From: Bradyrhizobium sp. 170
GTDB lineage: Bacteria; Pseudomonadota; Alphaproteobacteria; Rhizobiales; Xanthobacteraceae
Length of the DNA: 64,000 bases
Reading direction: 5' to 3'
NCBI RefSeq assembly: GCF_023101085.1
Contig: NZ_CP064703.1
Span: 7,812,001 to 7,876,000 of the forward strand
Of this stretch, positions 1-8,333 are shown piece after piece. The notes beneath the pieces are model-generated. The model made no database searches and was not told the origin of the DNA. It saw only the letters and a program-made list of their open reading frames with translations. Each line of letters starts with the position of its first letter. Positions within the stretch are counted from its first letter, which is position 1. Made by a program: the position numbers and the translations under genes.

Positions 1-2
1 CG

Positions 3-590
3 CCCGAGCGCTTGCTCAGCGCGCACCAGATCCATTCACCCGACGCTGTCGTTGTGACCGGCCCCTGGCAAGACGACAAGCCGCGCGCCGACGCACTCGT
101 CACCCGCACGGAGGGCATCGCGATCGGCGTCACCGCCGCGGATTGCGGACCCGTTCTATTTGCCGACGCAAGCGCGCGCGTGATCGGCGCGGCGCATGCC
201 GGCTGGAAGGGCGCGCTGACCGGCGTGCTGGAATCGACCATCGACGCGATGGAGAAACTCGGCGCCGACCGCTCCGGCATCGTCGCCGCCATCGGCCCGC
301 TGATCCGCCAGCACTCCTATGAGGTGGGTAGCGAATTCGTCGAGCGTTTCCTCGATGCCGACGCCGAGAATGGCGTGTTCTTCATCCCCTCGGTTCGATC
401 AGGCCATGCCATGTTCGATCTCGCCGGCTTCATCCGCATGCGGCTGGAAAATGCCGGCGTGCTGATGATCGACGACATCGGCGTCGACACCTATTCCGAC
501 GAGCGCTTCTACAGCTACCGCCGCTCGGTGCACCGGAAAGAGCCGGACTACGGCCGCCACGTCCACGCGATCGCGCTGACGGGCGAGTAG
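3..590 (+). CDS. pgeF: PgeF/YfiH family protein (multicopper polyphenol oxidase / purine nucleoside phosphorylase), 5' end missing
   Basis: This is the C-terminal ~195 residues of a CNF1/YfiH (laccase-domain, DUF152) protein; the reading frame is open to the left window edge, so the true start lies outside. The metal-ligand motifs of the family are visible in order: QIHSPDAV (His), AADCGPVLFAD (Cys) and AAHAGWKG (His). Members of this family act in the cytoplasm on purine nucleosides (phosphorolysis and adenosine deamination) and affect cell-wall precursor fidelity in E. coli; older annotations call them polyphenol oxidases. The family is usually about 250 residues, so roughly a quarter is missing. 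The stop is followed at once by the remnant of an oppositely oriented oxidoreductase. Family assignment is secure; the precise substrate here is inference. Confidence 0.9.
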   Translation, partial: PERLLSAHQIHSPDAVVVTGPWQDDKPRADALVTRTEGIAIGVTAADCGPVLFADASARVIGAAHAGWKGALTGVLESTIDAMEKLGADRSGIVAAIGPLIRQHSYEVGSEFVERFLDADAENGVFFIPSVRSGHAMFDLAGFIRMRLENAGVLMIDDIGVDTYSDERFYSYRRSVHRKEPDYGRHVHAIALTGE

Positions 591-760
591 TTACTTCACG
601 CGCAAGACTACCTTGCCTCGCGCGCGCCCTGCTTCGAGATAGGTCAGCGTGCCGGTGCGAAGTCCGGGCAGCGGATCCTGATCCATACCGGATCGGCGAT
701 TTCCGCCAGGCGGACATGGTCGGCGATCGCGCCATAGCCGCCGAGAATAAAGGCCCGCAT
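591..760 (-). pseudogene. Internally deleted remnant of a zinc-type alcohol dehydrogenase / quinone reductase
   Basis: Reading the minus strand from an ATG at 760, preceded by an AGGATGATCC ribosome-binding stretch, gives MRAFILGGYGAIADHV followed by RLAEIADPV, a typical N terminus of a medium-chain NADPH:quinone oxidoreductase. After a frame change near 683-690 the sequence continues as GLRTGTLTYLEAGRARGK then VVLRVK and a stop at 591, a typical C terminus of the same family (GKVVLRV). The whole catalytic and nucleotide-binding core of roughly 280 residues is absent. What is seen is the two ends joined out of frame; the deletion is inferred. It is not expected to make a functional enzyme. 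Confidence 0.7.
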
Positions 761-893
761 GGATCATCCTGCCGGGTTGAGGAATTCTGGCAACAACAAG
801 GTGAACGGGGAGGAGCTCGACGCAATCTTTTTGGCGGACCGGTGCACCCGCTGCCCTAGACCTTAATACATTTTAACGATATCGCAGGGAGCA

Positions 894-1517
894 ATGAGGG
901 ACGCCTTGATAGCTTCGTGCCTGAAAGCCCCGCGCGCGACGATCGCCGCGGCACTGCTTGTCGTTTCCTGCGCGCTCGGCGGCTGCGCTGGCGGCGGCGC
1001 AACGGGCAGCGGCTCGTACGCGATGGCGCCGAGCGCCGGTGGCGGCGCCACCGTGGCATTCGAATCGATCGACGGTCCGCCGCCGCAGGTGTTCGACCGC
1101 ATGGTCAGCGTGCTCGACAGCGAGTCGAAGCTGCGCAACCTGTCGATCGTCTCCCGCGAGGGCGGGGCTTCCTACCGCGTGCGCAGCTATCTGTCGGCGC
1201 AGGTGGTTCGTGGCAAGACCGTGATCGCCTGGGTCTGGGACGTCTACGACAACAACCAGCAGCGCGCGCTGCGGCTTTCCGGCGAAGAAGCGGCCGGCAA
1301 GGCCGGACGCGACGCCTGGGCGGCGGCCGACGACCTCGTATTGCGAAAGATTGCGCAGGCCGGCCTCAGCGGCCTGTCGGGTATGATTAACGGAACTCCG
1401 GATGCAGCCCCGGCCCCGGTCCCCGAGCGCCGCGGTCCCGCGGTCGCGAGTGTGGAAGAGACAGCACCCGCCCAAGGTGCGGCCAGCGTCACGGCGCTCG
1501 GTTTCAGCGCCCAATAA
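894..1517 (+). CDS. Predicted lipoprotein of unknown function
   Basis: A 207-residue protein starting at an ATG with GGGAGCA just upstream. The first 31 residues form a lipoprotein signal: a charged N terminus, a hydrophobic stretch, and a lipobox LGGC with the acylated cysteine at about residue 31, followed by a Gly/Ser-rich linker. The body carries VAFESIDGPPPQVFDRMVS and a region around VIAWVWDVYDNNQQR. The last 45 residues are Pro/Ala-rich and probably disordered. I do not recognise a domain with a known function. It is followed by a strong terminator and then prs, so it is probably monocistronic. Probable location: inner face of the outer membrane or periplasmic side of the inner membrane. 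Confidence 0.75.
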   Translation: MRDALIASCLKAPRATIAAALLVVSCALGGCAGGGATGSGSYAMAPSAGGGATVAFESIDGPPPQVFDRMVSVLDSESKLRNLSIVSREGGASYRVRSYLSAQVVRGKTVIAWVWDVYDNNQQRALRLSGEEAAGKAGRDAWAAADDLVLRKIAQAGLSGLSGMINGTPDAAPAPVPERRGPAVASVEETAPAQGAASVTALGFSAQ

Positions 1518-1551
1518 TCGGCCCCGTAAAGTCCCGTATTGGCCGATTTTT
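1516..1551 (+). terminator. Rho-independent terminator after the lipoprotein gene
   Basis: AATCGGCC (1516-1523) pairs with GGCCGATT (1541-1548), a perfect 8-bp stem with a 17-nt loop followed by a T run ending at 1551. It starts right at the stop codon of the lipoprotein gene and separates it from prs. Confidence 0.7.
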
Positions 1552-1686
1552 GACCGGGAAAACGACGTCTACGGGTTGCCAGCCGAGCCACCCGCCTGAT
1601 ATCTCCTCGCCCATCGAAAGCGCCGGTTCCGAGGATTTCTCGATATGCTGAACGTCGTATCCAGCAAGGCGCGAGGAGAAGCGTTG

Positions 1687-2640
1687 ATGGCGGCCAAGAA
1701 CGGCTCGATCAAGCTGGTTGCCGGCAATTCCAATCCCGCGCTGGCCCAGGAAATCGCCAGTTGGCTGAACCTGCCGCTGGCCAGGGCCAGCGTCCGCCGC
1801 TTTGCCGACAACGAGATTTTCGTCGAAATCCTCGAGAACGTGCGCGGCTCGGATGCCTTCATCATCCAGTCGACGTCGTTTCCGGCCAACGACCATCTGA
1901 TGGAACTGCTGATCATCACCGATGCGCTGCGCCGTTCGTCCGCCCGCCGCATCACCGCTGTGATCCCCTACTTCGGCTACGCCCGGCAGGACCGCAAGGT
2001 TGGCTCGCGCGCGCCGATTTCCGCCAAGCTGGTGGCGAACCTGATCACCCACGCCGGCGTCGACCGCGTCATGACGCTCGACCTGCACGCCGCTCAGATC
2101 CAGGGCTTCTTCGACATCCCGACCGACAATCTCTACGCCTCGCCGGTGATGGTGCGCGACATCAAGGAGCGCTTCGACCTCGCCAATCTCATGGTGGTAT
2201 CGCCCGATGTCGGCGGCGTGGTCCGCGCGCGTGGCCTCGCCAAGCGCCTCAATACCCCGCTCGCCATCATCGACAAGCGCCGCGAGCGCGCCGGTGAGTC
2301 CGAAGTCATGAATGTGATCGGCGACTGCGCCGGCTACACCTGCATCCTGATCGACGACATCGTGGATTCAGGCGGCACGCTGGTGAACGCGGCCGACGCG
2401 CTGATCGCCAACGGCGCCAAGGATGTCTACGCCTACATCTCCCATGGCGTGCTGTCGGGCGGCGCTGCGGCCCGCATCGCAGGCTCCAAGCTGAAAGAGC
2501 TCGTCATCACCGACTCGATCCTGCCGACAGACGCGGTCAGCAAGGCCGGCAACATCCGCACGCTGTCGATCGCGCCGCTGATCGCGGAAGCGATCAGCCG
2601 CACCGCGTCGGAAGAATCGGTGTCGAGCCTGTTCGACTGA
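1687..2640 (+). CDS. prs: Ribose-phosphate pyrophosphokinase
   Basis: Makes PRPP from ribose 5-phosphate and ATP in the cytoplasm, feeding purine, pyrimidine, histidine, tryptophan and NAD synthesis. The 317-residue length is standard for the family. Visible motifs: the ATP flexible-loop region around [18 protein letters not shown], the [14 protein letters not shown] segment, the metal site VVSPDVGG, and the PRPP-binding loop [12 protein letters not shown]. An in-frame upstream ATG at 1645 exists, but the start at 1687 matches the usual N terminus ([17 protein letters not shown]) and has GAGGAGAAGCG in front of it. The gene stands alone, between a terminator and a palindromic repeat. Confidence 0.96.
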   Translation: MAAKNGSIKLVAGNSNPALAQEIASWLNLPLARASVRRFADNEIFVEILENVRGSDAFIIQSTSFPANDHLMELLIITDALRRSSARRITAVIPYFGYARQDRKVGSRAPISAKLVANLITHAGVDRVMTLDLHAAQIQGFFDIPTDNLYASPVMVRDIKERFDLANLMVVSPDVGGVVRARGLAKRLNTPLAIIDKRRERAGESEVMNVIGDCAGYTCILIDDIVDSGGTLVNAADALIANGAKDVYAYISHGVLSGGAAARIAGSKLKELVITDSILPTDAVSKAGNIRTLSIAPLIAEAISRTASEESVSSLFD

Positions 2641-2649
2641 GTTGGCTTC

Positions 2650-2742
2650 GTAGGGTGGGCAAAGCGCGGCGTGCCCACCATTCACGATAACGCTTCGGGA
2701 TAGATGGTGGGCACGGCGCAAGTGCGCCTTTGCCCACCCTAC
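2650..2742. repeat. Dispersed palindromic repeat, GTAGGGTGGGCAAAGCG type
   Basis: A 93-bp element whose ends are inverted repeats: GTAGGGTGGGCAAAGCGC at the left and its complement ending TGCCCACCCTAC at the right, with an inner pair GTGCCCACCA / TGGTGGGCAC. It fills the gap between prs and the convergent SDR gene. A second copy of the same family is at 13677-13762. It may also act as a bidirectional transcription stop. Confidence 0.8.
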
Positions 2743-2749
2743 GGCCGCC

Positions 2750-3559
2750 TCACTCAAATCCCGGCCGCGGCACCAAATTCATCAGCATATTGGCGTAGCC
2801 GCCATCAACGGTGATCTCGTCGCCGTTGACATAGGACGCGCGGTCGCTGGCCAGGAACAGGATCGCGTCGGCCATGTCCTGCGGCACGCCGACCCGTCGC
2901 ATCGGCACCACCGCGGACCGCCGCTCGGTCACCCCCGGCGTATCGTAAAATGACTGGCTCATCGGCGTGATCACCATGCCGGGACTGACGACGTTGCTGC
3001 GGATGCCGTGCGGTCCCCATTCGTTGGCGAGTTGCTGCGACAGCATGATCACGCCGGCCTTGCTGACGCTGTAGGCGCCACTCTGCCCTTGCGCGTTGCT
3101 GCCGGCGATCGACGCCACGTGAACCAGGCTGCCATGGCCCAGCGCGCGCATCTGCCGGCCGAAAACCTGCGCGCAAACGAAATAGCCCGTCAGGTTGACG
3201 GAGAGAACCGCGTTCCATTCGGCAAGGGACAACGTATCGAGCGCACCGGGCCGCAGCACGGCCGCGGTGTTGACCAGCACGTCGCACGGTCCCAGCGATT
3301 TTTCGATCGTCGCGGACGCAGCGGTGACGCTCTCGACGCTCGAGGTATCGCAACGAGCCGTGACATGGTCGGTGCCGAGCTTGCCGAGTTCGGCGCCCGT
3401 CACCTCGAGGCCGCGCTCATCGAGATCGATGGCGGCGACACGGGCGCCGGCCTTGGCGAAACTCAGAGCCGTGGTGCGGCCGATCCCGCCACCGCCGCCC
3501 GTCACCACGCAGACGCGGCCAGACAGGCCGAGCCAATCGGAAGGTTCTTTTCCAGCCAT
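2750..3559 (-). CDS. SDR family NAD(P)-dependent oxidoreductase
   Basis: A 269-residue classical short-chain dehydrogenase. Visible are the coenzyme-binding TGGGGGIGRTTA near the N terminus, the acidic residue after beta-2 (AAIDLDERG) that favours NAD(H), the NTAA motif, the catalytic Ser (HVASIAGSN) and the YSVSKAG catalytic Tyr-Lys, then SPGMVITPM. The C terminus has ASYVNGDEITVDGGYANML, usual for FabG-like enzymes. I chose the ATG at 3559 over a GTG at 3589 because GGAGCAAGAAG precedes it and the extra residues match nothing in the family. Substrate unknown. It lies downstream of ribH on the same strand but is separated by a hairpin, so co-transcription is doubtful. Confidence 0.9.
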   Translation of the reverse strand: MAGKEPSDWLGLSGRVCVVTGGGGGIGRTTALSFAKAGARVAAIDLDERGLEVTGAELGKLGTDHVTARCDTSSVESVTAASATIEKSLGPCDVLVNTAAVLRPGALDTLSLAEWNAVLSVNLTGYFVCAQVFGRQMRALGHGSLVHVASIAGSNAQGQSGAYSVSKAGVIMLSQQLANEWGPHGIRSNVVSPGMVITPMSQSFYDTPGVTERRSAVVPMRRVGVPQDMADAILFLASDRASYVNGDEITVDGGYANMLMNLVPRPGFE

Positions 3560-3643
3560 GGCTTCTTGCTCCGGTGCTGCGAACGACACCGGCAGCGTAG
3601 CCGAGAGTCATCGTACGACCGAGCGCAATTCTTCCGTGCGTAC

Positions 3644-3672
3644 GAAGCAATCCTGCATGGCCGGATTGCTTC
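3644..3672. repeat. Short palindrome between ribH and the SDR gene
   Basis: GAAGCAATCC (3644-3653) and GGATTGCTTC (3663-3672) form a perfect 10-bp stem with a 9-nt loop. There is no T run. It has the look of a dispersed palindromic repeat and may attenuate read-through from ribH into the SDR gene. Confidence 0.65.
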
Positions 3673-3691
3673 GCTCGCAATGACGGAGAAT

Positions 3692-4276
3692 TTACCCGAC
3701 GATCCCCGCGGCCACTTGCCCGCGCAGCCGCTCCAGGCTGTGCAGCGTGCTGGCGCAGGCCTCCGCGACTTCGATGCCCTTGATGACGAAATGCTTGCGG
3801 AAGAAATCGTGGTGCACCGCGCTCTCGTGGAACTGCTGCGGCGTCAGCACCGCGGAGAATACCGGTACCTCGGTCTTGAGCTGCACGTCCATCAGCGCCT
3901 TGATCACGGTGTCGGCGACGAATTCGTGGCGGTAGATGCCGCCATCGACCACGAGGCCGGCGGCCACGATCGCGGTATAGCGCCGCGTCTTGGCCAGCAG
4001 TTGCGCATGCAGCGGAATTTCGAACGAACCCGGCACCTCGAACAGATCGACCTGCGCGCGCGTGATATGGCGCGCCTCGATCTCTTCGAGGAAGGCGATA
4101 CGGCATTCCTCCACGACGTCGCGGTGCCAGGACGACTGCACGAAGGCGACCCGCTGCGGCTTGACGAAGCGCGGGTGCACCGGCGCCGGCGGACGCTCGG
4201 GCACGTCAGGGACGTGGCTCGCTTCGACCGTTTGGGGATGGGATTGGACTTCAGGCTCTTGCAACATCTGATTCAT
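3692..4276 (-). CDS. ribH: 6,7-dimethyl-8-ribityllumazine synthase, type II (RibH2-like)
   Basis: Penultimate enzyme of riboflavin synthesis: condenses 5-amino-6-ribitylaminouracil with 3,4-dihydroxy-2-butanone 4-phosphate. The lumazine synthase core begins around residue 40 (RVAFVQSSWHRDVVE) and shows the substrate-site segments FEVPGSFEIPLHAQLL, VVDGGIYRHEFVAD and the catalytic His region ESAVHHDFFRKHF. The divergent sequence and the SSWH entry are those of the type II, decameric RibH2 enzymes known from Brucella and other Rhizobiales rather than the icosahedral RibH1. A Pro-rich ~38-residue N-terminal extension precedes the core. The start at 4276 has GAGGAAAG in front of it. Transcription or translation is controlled by an FMN riboswitch directly upstream. 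Confidence 0.92.
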   Translation of the reverse strand: MNQMLQEPEVQSHPQTVEASHVPDVPERPPAPVHPRFVKPQRVAFVQSSWHRDVVEECRIAFLEEIEARHITRAQVDLFEVPGSFEIPLHAQLLAKTRRYTAIVAAGLVVDGGIYRHEFVADTVIKALMDVQLKTEVPVFSAVLTPQQFHESAVHHDFFRKHFVIKGIEVAEACASTLHSLERLRGQVAAGIVG

Positions 4277-4358
4277 GGCTTTCCTCTTTCAGGACCAGAA
4301 TCAGGGCATACGGAACGACGTCAGCCCACGCACAAACGTGCGAAGGCCGCCGCAAACC

Positions 4359-4516
4359 GTTCTCTTTCATCCGGACTGTAACCGTCGGCTTCGGAATCGC
4401 ACCGAATCTGCTGACCCTTCTTCCCCAAAGAAAACTTCTGGGAGGAAGAAGGCGCTCGCGGGCTTGGGCTACGTCACCCTTACCGCCGGTGGGGATTTTC
4501 ACCCCGCCCTGAGAAC
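4359..4516 (-). promoter_or_regulatory. FMN riboswitch (RFN element) controlling ribH
   Basis: On the minus strand, starting at 4516, the conserved RFN core is readable: GTTCTCAGGGCGGGGTGAAA, then TCCCCACCGGCGGTAAGGGT, AGCCCGCGAGCGCC, GATTCGGTGCGATTCCGAA and finally GCCGACGGTTACAGTCCGGA followed by TGAAAGAGAAC. The closing helix GTTCTC / GAGAAC pairs the two ends. The aptamer ends about 80 nt before the ribH start, leaving room for an expression platform. FMN binding is expected to switch ribH off. This is direct sequence recognition of a well-known RNA family. Confidence 0.95.
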
Positions 4517-4707
4517 ATCGGCCGCCCGGAATGGACGACCTGCCGGGAAATATGACGAAACGCCGCGACAGGGGCAAGCACCTTTGGCATGGGGAATCGG
4601 CATGTCCCCATGCCGCCGGAACAGGGCGCGCACGCGTAATCCGCGGACGGCTTTACTCGGGCCGCGGCAATTGGGATAGGCTTGCTACCAACAGGGGGGC
4701 GCTCAGC

Positions 4708-5688
4708 ATGAAATTTCTTCTTCGCCGGAATTTCCTCAAACTCGCCGGCGCGCTCATCGCTGCACCAGCCTTGCCGCGACTGGCATTGGCGCTCGATTAT
4801 CCGACGCGGCCGACGAAAATCGTCGCAGGCTTCGCCGCCGGTGGCGGCGTCGACATCACGGCGCGCCTGATCGGCCAGTGGCTGGCCGACCATCTCGGGC
4901 AGCCGTTCGTGGTCGAGAACCGCACCGGCGCCGGCGGCAATATCGGCACCGAGGCGGTCGTGAACGCCGCGCCCGACGGTTACACGCTGCTGCTGGCAAC
5001 GGTCCCGAACGCGGTCAACGCCTCGCTCTACGAAAAACTGAACTTCAATTTCGTCCGCGACATCGCGCCGGTCGCGGGCGTCATCCGCGTGCCGATGGTG
5101 GTGCTGGTCCACCCCTCGGTATCAGCGCAGACGCTGGCCGAATTCATCGCTTACGCCAAAGCCAATCCAGGAAAGGTCAACATGGCCTCGGCCGGCAGCG
5201 GCAGCGCGCCGCACATGGCGGGCGAGCTGTTCAAGATGATGACCGGCGTCGACATGGTCCACGTCCCCTATCGCGGCCAGGGGCCGGCGCTGACGGATCT
5301 GCTCGGCGGCCAGGTGCAGATCCTGTTTGCGGCAGCGCCCGGCACCGCCGATCACATCAAGACCGGCAAGCTGCGCGCGCTCGCGGTAACGACAGCTGCG
5401 CGCATGCCGGATCTGCCGGAGGTTCCGACGGTGGCGGATTCCGTGCCGGGCTATGAAGCCAGCCAGTGGTACGGTTTCGCCGCGCCGAAAAACACCCCGG
5501 CCGAAATCGTTGAAAAGCTCAACAAGGAAATCAATGCGGCGATCGCCGATGGCGGCATGAAGGCAAAGCTCGCCGCCATCGGCGGTGCCCCGATGCCGGG
5601 CTCACCGGCCGATTTCGGCAGACTGATCGCGGACGAAACCGAGAAATGGGGCAAGGTGGTTCGCACCGGCGGGCTCAAGCCGGAGTAA
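4708..5688 (+). CDS. TctC/Bug family tripartite tricarboxylate transporter substrate-binding protein
   Basis: A 326-residue periplasmic solute-binding protein of the Bug family. The N terminus (MKFLLRRNFLKLAGALIAAP) carries a twin-arginine-like RRNFLK followed by a hydrophobic stretch and an ALA-like cleavage site near residue 30. The mature protein starts YPTRPTKIVAGFAAGGGVDI, the family signature, and contains ENRTGAGGNIGTEAV and PYRGQGPALTDLLGGQVQ typical of Bug ligand pockets. I chose the ATG at 4708, preceded by AGGGGGG, rather than upstream in-frame starts that run into the riboswitch region. The membrane partners TctA/TctB are not in the window, so it is an orphan receptor here; its ligand (usually a carboxylate) is unknown. 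Confidence 0.92.
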   Translation: MKFLLRRNFLKLAGALIAAPALPRLALALDYPTRPTKIVAGFAAGGGVDITARLIGQWLADHLGQPFVVENRTGAGGNIGTEAVVNAAPDGYTLLLATVPNAVNASLYEKLNFNFVRDIAPVAGVIRVPMVVLVHPSVSAQTLAEFIAYAKANPGKVNMASAGSGSAPHMAGELFKMMTGVDMVHVPYRGQGPALTDLLGGQVQILFAAAPGTADHIKTGKLRALAVTTAARMPDLPEVPTVADSVPGYEASQWYGFAAPKNTPAEIVEKLNKEINAAIADGGMKAKLAAIGGAPMPGSPADFGRLIADETEKWGKVVRTGGLKPE

Positions 5689-5704
5689 AAGGCGCGGCGT
5701 TGAG

Positions 5705-6400
5705 CTACGCCTTGCGCGCGAAGGCCACGTATTGCGCACCGAGCGGAAGCCAGCCGAGCCCAGCCTCGAACGGGCGCAACCGGGCGAGGCCGCGCGGAAA
5801 AAACAGATTGTATTGAATGCGTGGCGACGTCCATCCCGCGGCACTCAATCGCCTCGCCAGACTGCGCGCAAAAATCAGCTTGGCGTTCTCGTCGAACGGA
5901 CACGTATTCACGGCATGAACCGTGAGCGGGTTCAGCGGATTGTGCTCGAAGATCGCGATCAAGCCGCCCGTACGCGTGATCCGGAGCAACTCCTTCAGCC
6001 ACGTCACGTGCTCTTCGTGGGGAATATGATGGAACACGCAGGCCGAGAACGCGATATCGAACGCGCCGGCTTCGCAGGGGATGCGGCTGTCCTCGATCAG
6101 AACGCTGTTGCCGTCGCCGGGGTAACGCTGTTTACCCAGCGTGAGGCTGCGTTCCGACACGTCGGACGACGTCAGCGCCGCATCCGGAAAGTACTTTCGA
6201 AAGAACGGAATGGAATTGCCGATGCCCGAGCCAAAGTCGCAAATCCGCGACACCTCGACCTGCTCGCGCTCGACGATCTGCCGAAGCTGCCTGATCTTGT
6301 ATTCGGCGAAATATTCCGGGCTCTCGCCGGTCACCGCAACATTCTCACGATGCTGGTCGTAATAGGCGTCGGCGAAGCGGTCGAACTCGGCCTTGTCCAT
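5705..6400 (-). CDS. Class I SAM-dependent methyltransferase
   Basis: A 231-residue methyltransferase. Motif I is ICDFGSGIGNSIPFF (about residues 53-67), followed by the acidic strand ALTSSDVSERSL, motif IV FDIAFSACVFHHIPHEE, and a post-I RITRTGGLIAIFEHNP strand. The fold is that of small-molecule or lipid methyltransferases of the UbiE/type 11 group. It is convergent with the preceding transporter gene and divergent from the GT2 glycosyltransferase, and lies at the edge of a cluster with another methyltransferase and glycosyl-transfer type membrane proteins, so a surface polysaccharide or lipid substrate is a reasonable guess but not shown. Confidence 0.85.
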   Translation of the reverse strand: MDKAEFDRFADAYYDQHRENVAVTGESPEYFAEYKIRQLRQIVEREQVEVSRICDFGSGIGNSIPFFRKYFPDAALTSSDVSERSLTLGKQRYPGDGNSVLIEDSRIPCEAGAFDIAFSACVFHHIPHEEHVTWLKELLRITRTGGLIAIFEHNPLNPLTVHAVNTCPFDENAKLIFARSLARRLSAAGWTSPRIQYNLFFPRGLARLRPFEAGLGWLPLGAQYVAFARKA

Positions 6401-6640
6401 GTCAGAGATCCAGGTTCCATAAATGACGCCGGCTCACCGAGCGGCTGCGCGAGAGGGCCGGTATTGCATCGTGATGCAACGTTTAGATAGCGCCTAAACA
6501 TTTGATTAATTTAGCCGGGGTCGGCCTCAACGAATCGTATCCCGGCCGGTCTAAAAATTGATGAACAATTAACCGGGCTTCATCGATTATCGCGGGCAGC
6601 GAGTCGAACCAATTTCATTGCCGGACAGGCTGCCAAACCC

Positions 6641-7720
6641 ATGGAAATTCAGGACGGGATGCCGCGCCCCGGCAAGATGCTTCTGTCCATCGTTGTGCCC
6701 TGCTACAACGAAGAGGAAGGCTTGCGCGAATTCCACCATCAGATGACGGCCGCCGCCCGCGCGCTATTCGGCCAGCGGTTCGAGCTGATCCTGGTCGATG
6801 ACGGCTCGACCGACAACACCTGGAAGCTGATCAACGAACTCTCGGCGGAAGACCGCAACGTCGTTGCGGTACGGCTGTCCCGCAACCACGGACATCAACT
6901 GGCGCTGACGGCAGGGCTCTCCACCGTGCGCGGTGACCTCGTGCTTGTCATCGACGCCGACCTGCAGGACCCGCCGGACCTGCTGACGCCGATGTACGAG
7001 ATGATGGTTCGCGAAAGCGCCGACGTCGTCTATGGCCTGCGCCGCAGCCGCGCCGGCGAAACCCGCTTCAAGAAGAAATCGGCCGAAGCCTTCTATCGCC
7101 TGCTCGCCCGGATCACGCGGGTCCATATCCCGGTGGATACCGGCGATTTCCGGCTGATGAGCCGGCGTATTTCCGACCAGCTCGTGCAGATGCCGGAGCA
7201 TGACCGCTTCATCCGCGGGATGGTGGCATGGCTCGGCTACAAGCAGGTCGCCTATGAATACGACCGTAATCCCCGCTTCGCCGGCTCAACCAAATACCCG
7301 CTGGCGAAGATGATCGGCTTTGCCGCGGACGCGCTGATCAGCTTCTCGATGGTGCCGCTGCGGATCGCGACCTATGTCGGCGCGCTCCTGACGACCGTTC
7401 TCACCTTTGTCGGCATCGGCGCCGTGATTGGCTGGATCCTTTCGGGCACCGTACCCGGCTGGACCAGTCTGACGCTATTGGTCGTGATGATCTCCTCGGT
7501 TCAGCTTCTGGTGCTCGGCCTGATCGGGGAATATGTCGGCCGCATCTACATCCAGTCGAAGAACCGTCCGCTGTTCGTGATCTCGCACATCCACCGCCGC
7601 GGGCGGCTGCCGCACAATGTGGCCGACGGTGAGGGCGACATCGAGAGAGATTCGTTCAAAACCCTGCTGGCCCAATCGGGACCGAAAGCACGCAGCCACG
7701 CCTACGACGAGGCATCCTGA
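6641..7720 (+). CDS. Family 2 glycosyltransferase, polyprenyl-phosphate sugar transferase type (GtrB/ArnC-like)
   Basis: A 359-residue membrane-anchored GT2. The catalytic domain shows VPCYNEEEGLREF, the nucleotide-binding VDDGSTDNTW, the metal-binding VIDADLQDPP and the VDTGDFRLMSR acceptor region followed by FIRGMVAWLGYKQ. Two C-terminal membrane segments follow (about residues 240-265 and 275-300), as in dolichyl- or undecaprenyl-phosphate glucosyl/mannosyl/arabinosyl transferases. The gene overlaps the next methyltransferase by one base (TGATG), so the two are translationally coupled. Likely role: making a lipid-linked sugar donor for cell-surface glycan decoration by polytopic transferases such as those encoded nearby. 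Confidence 0.9.
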   Translation: MEIQDGMPRPGKMLLSIVVPCYNEEEGLREFHHQMTAAARALFGQRFELILVDDGSTDNTWKLINELSAEDRNVVAVRLSRNHGHQLALTAGLSTVRGDLVLVIDADLQDPPDLLTPMYEMMVRESADVVYGLRRSRAGETRFKKKSAEAFYRLLARITRVHIPVDTGDFRLMSRRISDQLVQMPEHDRFIRGMVAWLGYKQVAYEYDRNPRFAGSTKYPLAKMIGFAADALISFSMVPLRIATYVGALLTTVLTFVGIGAVIGWILSGTVPGWTSLTLLVVMISSVQLLVLGLIGEYVGRIYIQSKNRPLFVISHIHRRGRLPHNVADGEGDIERDSFKTLLAQSGPKARSHAYDEAS

Positions 7721-8319
7721 TGAAGGCGATCCTGAGCCATCCGGCGCTTTACCAGGCCTACCAGAACGCCGGCGGATTCTTCGGCGCCCGCATCAAGGCG
7801 ATCGCCGATTACCTGACGCTGCGGCCGGGAATGCGGGTAATCGATATCGGATGCGGGCCCGGCCATATCCTGCGCCATCTGCCGGATGATATCGAATATA
7901 TCGGCTTCGACATCGACGAGGCCTATATCGCTTACGCGCGGCGCGCATTCGGCCATCTCGGCACCTTTCATTGCCGCCATTTCGATGCAGCGGCCGCCCG
8001 CGAATTCGCCGGCGCAGACGTCGTCATGATGAACGGCGTGCTGCATCACATCGCCGATGACGGCCTGCAGGCTACGCTTGCCGATATCCGCGACGTCCTC
8101 AAGGGTGACGGCGTTCTGTTCACGCTCGACGGCTGCTATCGCGAGGGCCAGTCGCGCATCGCCAAATGGCTGCTCGACAACGACCGTGGCGAATTCGTCC
8201 GCGACCGGGACGGCTACGATCAGGTGCTTCGGCGCGCGTTCGGAAAAGTGAACCTCGCCATTCGCGACGACTATTCGCGTGTGCCCTACACGTTCATCAT
8301 CGGCGTCTCGCAGAAATAG
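7720..8319 (+). CDS. Class I SAM-dependent methyltransferase
   Basis: A 199-residue methyltransferase coupled to the preceding GT2 gene through a TGATG overlap. Motif I is MRVIDIGCGPGHILRHL, the acidic end of beta-2 is IGFDIDEAY, and motif IV is ADVVMMNGVLHHI, followed by LKGDGVLFTLDG. No signal peptide or membrane segment. Because it is translated together with the lipid-phosphate sugar transferase it probably modifies a sugar or lipid intermediate of the same pathway; the substrate cannot be read from the sequence. Confidence 0.85.
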   Translation: MKAILSHPALYQAYQNAGGFFGARIKAIADYLTLRPGMRVIDIGCGPGHILRHLPDDIEYIGFDIDEAYIAYARRAFGHLGTFHCRHFDAAAAREFAGADVVMMNGVLHHIADDGLQATLADIRDVLKGDGVLFTLDGCYREGQSRIAKWLLDNDRGEFVRDRDGYDQVLRRAFGKVNLAIRDDYSRVPYTFIIGVSQK

Positions 8320-8333
8320 CTGCCGCGAAGCGG

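Noticed and set aside
3008..4381. A 457-codon open frame on the plus strand across SDR and ribH
   Set aside because: It is antisense to two well-supported genes, is rich in Arg/His and has no recognisable protein. Long open shadow frames are common at this GC content.
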